NCBI RefSeq assembly: GCF_042453785.1
Contig: NC_091676.1
Coordinates: 751,501 to 815,500 of the forward strand
DNA length: 64,000 nucleotides
Origin: Malus domestica
Taxonomy: Eukaryota; Streptophyta; Magnoliopsida; Rosales; Rosaceae
Reading direction: 5' to 3'
The notes under the pieces were generated by a model. The model was not told the origin of the DNA, did no database searches, and saw only the letters and a program-made list of their open reading frames with translations. Both the position numbers and the translations under genes were made by a program. How positions within the stretch are numbered: position 1 is the first letter of the stretch; every line of letters starts with the position of its first letter. This document shows, piece after piece, positions 58,503 through 64,000 of this stretch.

Positions 58503-58510
58503 CTATATAT
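58503..58510 (+). promoter_or_regulatory. Likely TATA box of XRI1
   Basis: CTATATAT, 93 bp upstream of the start codon, followed by a (GA)n leader (58573-58601) that runs up to the ATG. Confidence 0.5.
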
Positions 58511-58571
58511 GTCATGGCTTTGCCCATAAAAAGAAACGTATGGGTCTGAGTGAGTGAGTCGTTAAGACTTT

Positions 58572-58572
<1 letters not shown>

Positions 58573-58601
<29 letters not shown>
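58573..58601. repeat. (GA)n microsatellite in the XRI1 leader
   Basis: Uninterrupted GA repeats ending two bases before the start codon. Confidence 0.9.
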
Positions 58602-58602
<1 letters not shown>

Positions 58603-58606
<4 letters not shown>

Positions 58607-60084
58607 GCGAGCTTCATCACTCCATGTCCATGGCTTTCACAAACAGTAGCCTTCACAGCTCTTCCCTAGGTTGGGATTGTCACAGCCACCTTGGAGTCCT
58701 CAACACAGACAGAATGTCTTTAGGTCTCTCCACCTTTTCTTCCTTTGTTTCTCTCCTTTCACTGTTTTTGTCTACATTTATATTTACTTGTCGTTGAATA
58801 TAACACAGTGATATATTTCTAGCTTGCTAGGGTTAATTATAACTTTTGAATAATATGTGCAGCTATGGAAGAGTACATGATGATGAATGTAGCATTTTAC
58901 TCATCGCCTCATGTAGATCAGTCGGATTTCTCGACGGGGTACTTAGAAGACGCTTTGGTTGAATTTAGCGAGCGATCCAAAAGAAGACGCTTGCTCGCGT
59001 ATACCGATGGTGATAACGAGCTCAAAGACTCCTCCACTGCTCTTCTTGCGAAGGTATTGGGTTAGCGTGTTCGAGAGATCTCTCGTTTTGCATGCCTAGT
59101 TTTTTTTTTTATAATCGTAAGAGCTTTTTCATAAATGTTGAGCCAATTTCTGACTTAAATTTTATAAACAGGGGTACTGGAATTCAGACTGGGAAGTGTC
59201 TGAGAATTTTGATTGCATGAGCCAGCTAACTACTTCCAGTTCTGGGCCATCAGGTAATTACGTAATAATTAATTACTTTATTTTAGCTTATCTATAACAG
59301 TTTTAGTTCTTTCTTAATTGTTGTTTTATAGTTAATTAGTATTAAAATGGTTTAAATTTCAGTTCTTCTAGGTGATCCTGTAAGTATAACCACACCAATG
59401 AGCAGACTCGTGTCCGAAGAGATCACAAACGACATAGTCGGCACAAAGATAAACACACCAGAAGAGCCAACAATGTCAGCTCCCGAAGCTTTTGATTCCT
59501 CCTCTTCTTCTTCTAGCAAAGACGCGGCCAACACCAACTCTGATTATTTACCTGCTCCCAAAGAAACTTTTTTAACCAATATTGCTGTTCCAGCTGTAGG
59601 TATGTAAGCATATGAATCTAGTACTATACGTATTTAATAATGTTATATAAACACATAAAATACACACCCTCTAATTGAAGTGGATCCTACCTGGCATACA
59701 GGATTTACTAGTATTAGAGAGTATGATAGCATGTGTGCCTAAATAGCATTACTAAACAAAATTGACGGCATTGTTGACACGTTCTCTAATACAGGTGGTG
59801 GTGGTGATGAGAAGAAAAAAAAGAAGAGGGTGATAACAAGGGTGGTCTATCCATTTGCGTTGGTGAAGCCGGGCGGAGTAGAGGGCGACGTGACCTTGAA
59901 CGACATCAATGAGAGAATCCTAATGCCGCCAACACGGCCAGTACGACACCCAGTTGGGGACTTTGCGTGTCGACCATGCGTGTCTGCCGATGGCCCTGGC
60001 CTTTCTGGCAAAGCTGTGGTGGCCCTTACCAGGATTCAAACCCAGGGCAGAGGCACAATCACTATTATCAGAACCAAAGGTTAA
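58603..60084 (+). CDS. XRI1: XRI1 (X-ray induced transcript 1) homologue
   Basis: Five exons: 58603-58723, 58863-59053, 59172-59253, 59363-59599 and 59795-60084, joining in frame to about 306 residues (MGELHHSMSMAFTNSS...). XRI1 is a plant-specific nuclear protein induced by DNA damage and needed for meiosis and pollen development; in Arabidopsis it interacts with MND1. The family is recognised by the exon 2 block DFSTGYLEDALVEFSERSKR with RRRL, the YWNSDWE segment, and the conserved C-terminus VKPGGVEGDVTLNDINERIL, PPTRPVRHPVGDFACRPC, then GRGTITIIRTKG at the end. A Ser run and a basic GGGGDEKKKKKR linker separate these. No enzymatic domain is expected. A Met at the start of exon 2 (MEEYMMMN) could be an alternative start. 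Confidence 0.93.
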
Positions 60085-61149
60085 ATTAATCATTGTCATC
60101 TAATTAGTGAATGGCCTCGGTGCTAGATATACTTAGCATGCATGAGTTCGATCCATCTTTGATTAATTAGTTAATTAGTTTAAATTAATATGTTCGATCT
60201 CTGTGAATTGTATAGAAAACCCTATATATGTTTCCACAGTCCATGTGTAACATGCATGTGTTATGGGTTTACTTTTACGTACACATAATTAAGAATTGTT
60301 ATTTACTAATTAAGTCTCTGTTAATACTCAAGTTTTTGTGTAGATTACTGAGTAACTGAGGTATTAGATGTGCAACAAGAACGTCATTTCTGAGGTCATA
60401 ATAATTAACATGGTGGAATTAAAGTAGGAAAAGAAAATGCCCAAAAAGAAAGAAAGAGAGAGAAGAGAATACGAACGAAAATGCCTCTTCAAAGATTAAA
60501 GCTTCCAATATATCGTCTGGCACAGAGACCTGCCTATAAGGCAATATATGTTCTCTCTGCTATGCCCCAGTTTTCGCAAGGCGTAAAGACTAAAGTAAAA
60601 GTAGATCAGTTTGGTCATTTGATTTGTTAAAGTGGGGACAATTGGAGGGGTGCATAATATATCCATCAGATCTCATTAGTTATGACTATCAAACAATAAA
60701 AATACTGTACAGATGCAAAACTAGACAACAACGATTAACATTAGTTGCACAAAATAAAACGAGTAAAAGGCATATCAGTAACAATACAAATACTGTACAA
60801 AATAAACAATAAAAATACTGTACAGATGCTTTAACACGCCTCATTAGACATTTGTTTGCCCCATTACGTACTACATCAATATTTCTTCTATTGACGATGA
60901 GATGTAATATAACCTAACCCATTAATAATTTTTCAACATAAGATGGATGGATTTAATCACTAGCACTGCGCACTTCAAAACCTTACGTACATATAATGTT
61001 TGAAACAATGACAGCTTTATCATCTTCCATTTCCCATCGTTTACCTTTAGCTTTACCTTTTTTCATAGCTACCTGCTGCAGACCTTCTTCTCCAAGACTC
61101 CAACTACTACCACTAAAAAGTAAAAATCAAATCATTTTCCAATATGAAC

Positions 61150-61154
<5 letters not shown>

Positions 61155-61180
<26 letters not shown>
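61155..61180. repeat. (TATG)n microsatellite
   Basis: About six TATG units after a short TA run. Confidence 0.9.
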
Positions 61181-61181
<1 letters not shown>

Positions 61182-61591
61182 ACATCGGATCGACCAAGAT
61201 TTCTAAGGCATGGGGATCATGAGGCACCCAGTAGGTTAATTATGTAATTAATTCTAAGCAGTGCGCCAATCATAGAGTATACTGTTCTCTGATTGTTTAG
61301 TGTTTACTAAGGCATACATTCTTCATGTTCTGTGGTGCATGTCTTCTTGAATACATAGGTCAGTAATTAGGTCAATGCCCACAATTCAAAAACATCGCAT
61401 GGATTATCGGACAATATCAAACATGTGGGACCATAAATATGAAAACATGCACCCAAGTGAGAGTTTTATATATACTTTGTTTTAATTAATTGCTCTTATA
61501 TGTGCTGCACTGATGATCGTTCACTACCCTCGAATAACCTTTGACTTTTTGTGATACAAAATTCTAATATAATACGACTTGAGCTCGACAA

Positions 61592-61740
61592 GAGAAACTT
61601 CGATAATACTGTTTGATTAAAGTAATTATGAACATTCATGCAATTCGATAAGACAAATTCTAATATACAACTTTGAAATAAACTTCGATAGCGTTGTTTG
61701 ATTAAAGTAATTATAACATTCATGTAGTTTGATAGGACAA
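61592..61740. repeat. Diverged tandem duplication (~88-bp period)
   Basis: AAACTTCGATAATACTG then TTTGATTAAAGTAATTATGA at ~61592 recurs as AAACTTCGATAGCGTTG then TTTGATTAAAGTAATTATAA at ~61679. Both copies continue through ACATTCATG and GATA(A/G)GACAAA. Confidence 0.75.
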
Positions 61741-62265
61741 AAATATTGGAGCCTCATGTTTTACATAAAATACTTTACAAATAATGTAGTCGGGCACTCT
61801 TTAGTTGTTAACCTAATTTTTCTCGGTTGAGCAGATCACACGAATGCTCAGACTCACAGTAATCACGTTTCCCATAGATGTTGCAGAAGTCCTAGCGGCG
61901 TGTGTATTGTGTAGTAGCTACATACGACGTCCTTGTACAAATTGCTTTGTGCGAGAGTGGCAAAGGAGTGACGAGGATTGGTGTTTTGTCTCGTTAGAAC
62001 AATCATTGTTGTTGGTTTAAGTTGAAGATAGCTTTTCCTACTTTTTTATGCCCAAATTTCTTTGGATTTGCAGAATCTAGGTGAGTTATATATAAAGAAA
62101 AGAAAAAGGGTTATACAAAAATAATATATATATATATATATATATTCCAAAAAGAAAAGTAATTAAAGAAAAAAGAGAAAAATCAAAGAACCATGTAGCA
62201 AAAAAGACCTAAAGGATGAGTAGGGTGGCTCAAAGAGTGAAAGTAAAAGAATTGTATTAATTTAA

Positions 62266-62660
62266 AGATAATACTTGCATCCTCCTCATACAGGGATGCA
62301 CATATCCCCTCATTTGCGAATAACGAGTCTTGAGCATATAAATTTTATAATTAGAATCATTCAATTTCTTATCAGTATTTGAAGATCACTCGTATAAAAA
62401 ATCATTTGAATAAGAAATATCCCTTAATCATCCAAACGTATCAAAATGAGCATTTTACTTGGTACCTACACTGTTGATTTTTTATATACATCTAGTCATG
62501 ATCACTCATTTAAATGATATTTTGTACAAGTGATCTTCAAATAAATATTAACAAATTAAATGATTCTGATTATAAAATTTGTAGGACGAATATACATTAC
62601 TTATATGGGGAGAATGATAAGTTCATTCCTTAAAAGGAGAATACAAGTATTATCCTTCGT
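62266..62660. mobile_element. Long inverted-repeat element (~395 bp)
   Basis: Left end GATAATACTTGCATCCTCCT pairs with the right end AGGAGAATACAAGTATTATC. Further in, AAATTTTATAATTAGAATCA pairs with TGATTCTGATTATAAAATTT, and GAAGATCACT with AGTGATCTTC. The whole block can fold on itself. No clear target duplication. Confidence 0.7.
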
Positions 62661-62797
62661 TTAATATTTTGATATTCGACCTTTCAAATTAAAAAAAAGA
62701 AAAGGGTCAAAAGGTAATATAATAATCTCCACACACTATTTGATGTTCCAAAAAGAAGATAACTTCTCTGTTAAGAACTTGGTTAAAAATGTAGGAA

Positions 62798-63004
62798 ATA
62801 GATCTTCTCCGGATCTCTTCCTTCGAAGCCCCGGGATCAAGTGATCCAGACATTTGAAATTTGATCTAACAGCCAAAAATTATTATAGCTTTTAAAAGTT
62901 TTTACTAACTTCTCTGTTTTTAGCCGTTGAATCAAATTTCAAAGACTCGGATTACTTGATCCTTGGGCTTTTGGAGGGAGAGATCCGGAGATGATCTCTT
63001 TCCA
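62798..63004. mobile_element. MITE with ~85-bp terminal inverted repeats (207 bp)
   Basis: The left arm contains CTTCTCCGGATCTCT, GGATCAAGTGATCC and TTTGAAATTTGAT. The right arm is the complement in reverse order (ATCAAATTTCAAA, GGATTACTTGATCC, GAGATCCGGAGATGA). Flanks AAAAATGTA and AAAACCGTA agree at 7 of 9 bases, a possible decayed 9-bp target duplication. Confidence 0.75.
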
Positions 63005-64000
63005 AAACCGTAAACCCCTCACTAATATCAGGTTTGTGTCATGTGCATGATTTTTCTCTTTCATTGAATGAAAAATCCAACAAAATATAGTAATGATTAG
63101 TGTTGTATTCAATTAGCATCGCTTTAGGGGGATCCAATATTTTTATCGTGATTGATGTTAAAGAGATTATTTGCTTAAATCATATATTGTAAATCATACA
63201 ATGTGACACTTTGATTGAATTTCACCTTTAAACTTTTTTAGTAATCCAATATCAACAGCAACATTATGCGATTTACAAATTATTATCTAAATATATGGTC
63301 TCTCTTACATGTTTCTTTCAAAATTCTCGTTATTTCTTGAATATCTTTTTTAAATTAGCAAAAGAAAATCCCTTGGTATATGTGAGAATATCATCGACCT
63401 TTTCTTTTCCAAATCCCCAATCTTTCTCATTTAAAACATGGATTATATTGCTATGGGGATTAAAAGTATAGATTATAGAGCGATGCTATCTATATAGAAA
63501 TTTTTACTTTCTAAATATTTCTTGTTGATTTATGTCTTTTAATATTTTTTTTAATTCATTTAATCTGACAACAAATAATTGAAGGAACGGCAGAGACCAC
63601 TCAAATTATATTGATATAGTTCACTAAGCCCACGAAGGCCCATTATTAAATGATTGCTTCAGAATCGATATTGGGCCAATAATTAGCCGTGAGGAAATTG
63701 CAAATAACTATATGTGATTGGCTGCTGCAGAGTGCAGCCGCCATGTAAGTGATTGGTCAAAATAAAAGTCAAAAGTCCAAAGCTTGAACTCAGACTAACC
63801 ATTTGCCCCCTTTCCCACTGCAAGACATGGTCAATACTCATTGGTCATTGGTCAAACATCACAGACAAGTTTTCGACCGAAAAACAAAAACATCTATTAG
63901 TAATTAGAGAAAGGAATTAACTCTCGAAAAGTAAGTAAACCACATTTCACATGCGTTCTCATTTATGGCAACGTAACCACTTACATAATGTTATCTCACA

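Larger units (their letters stand above)
55880..58602. other. Intergenic (~2.7 kb)
   Basis: No gene is seen. It holds Mutator-type MITE copy 2 (57267-57414), a family A repeat (~58116-58282), a family C relic (~58297-58445), A-rich DNA at 56160-56290, and the XRI1 promoter. Confidence 0.6.
60085..64000. other. Intergenic to window end (~3.9 kb), no gene recognised
   Basis: AT-rich DNA with a TATG microsatellite (61155-61180), a tandem duplication (61592-61740), an AT run (~62127-62147) and two long inverted-repeat elements (62266-62660, 62798-63004). From 63010 to the end I see nothing I can name. Confidence 0.6.

Overview
This is plant nuclear DNA, almost certainly from a rosaceous tree of the apple/pear group (Malus/Pyrus type). 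The genes are intron-bearing and eudicot-like (GARP/MYB factor, NPF transporters, glutamate decarboxylase, XRI1). The intergenic DNA is AT-rich and full of MITEs, microsatellites and LTR retrotransposons. Two copies of a ~150-bp repeat starting AACTTTAACGAAAA (18541 and 41689) look like one I associate with Malus/Pyrus sequence. The organism call is inference.

Layout, left to right. 1-149 may be the end of an unrecognised gene. 1520-4725 (-) is a six-exon GARP/MYB-SHAQKYF repressor-like transcription factor with EAR-type LxLxL motifs. 4726-10800 is intergenic with MITE-like repeats. 10806-15479 (-) is a complete Ty1/copia element with identical 135-bp LTRs and a 5-bp target duplication; its single gag-pol frame carries three stop codons. 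15485-27376 is a long gene-poor stretch with Mutator-type MITEs and a mitochondrial-type tRNA-Lys pseudogene. 27377-39443 is a gene-dense block: complex I subunit NDUFB7 (-), a short-chain dehydrogenase (+), translation factor eIF3i (-), and two tandem NPF8/PTR-type peptide transporters (-). 39444-44710 is intergenic. 44711-47364 (+) is a glutamate decarboxylase with an unusual C-terminus. 47365-52416 contains a non-autonomous LTR element that has picked up a piece of what looks like the clock co-activator gene LNK2. 52417-53896 (-) is L-lactate dehydrogenase, 55446-55879 (+) a secreted LTP-family protein, and 58603-60084 (+) XRI1. 60085-64000 holds no gene I can see, but at least two long inverted-repeat elements.

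The genes are ordinary nuclear genes and do not form a cluster with one purpose. Two neighbours, GAD and LDH, are commonly linked to hypoxia/acid stress, but ~5 kb of transposon-rich DNA separates them and nothing here shows they work as a unit. The only true local gene family is the NPF pair; one copy has lost the first Glu of the proton-coupling ExxER motif.

I found no convincing undescribed multi-gene system. The most noteworthy items are the LNK2-like exon captured inside an LTR element, the GAD with a repeat tail in place of a calmodulin-binding tail, the NPF copy with the altered ExxER motif, a likely GC-AG intron in eIF3i, and several MITEs with clean target-site duplications. Exon boundaries were read by eye from GT/AG sites and frame, and could be off by a base or two.
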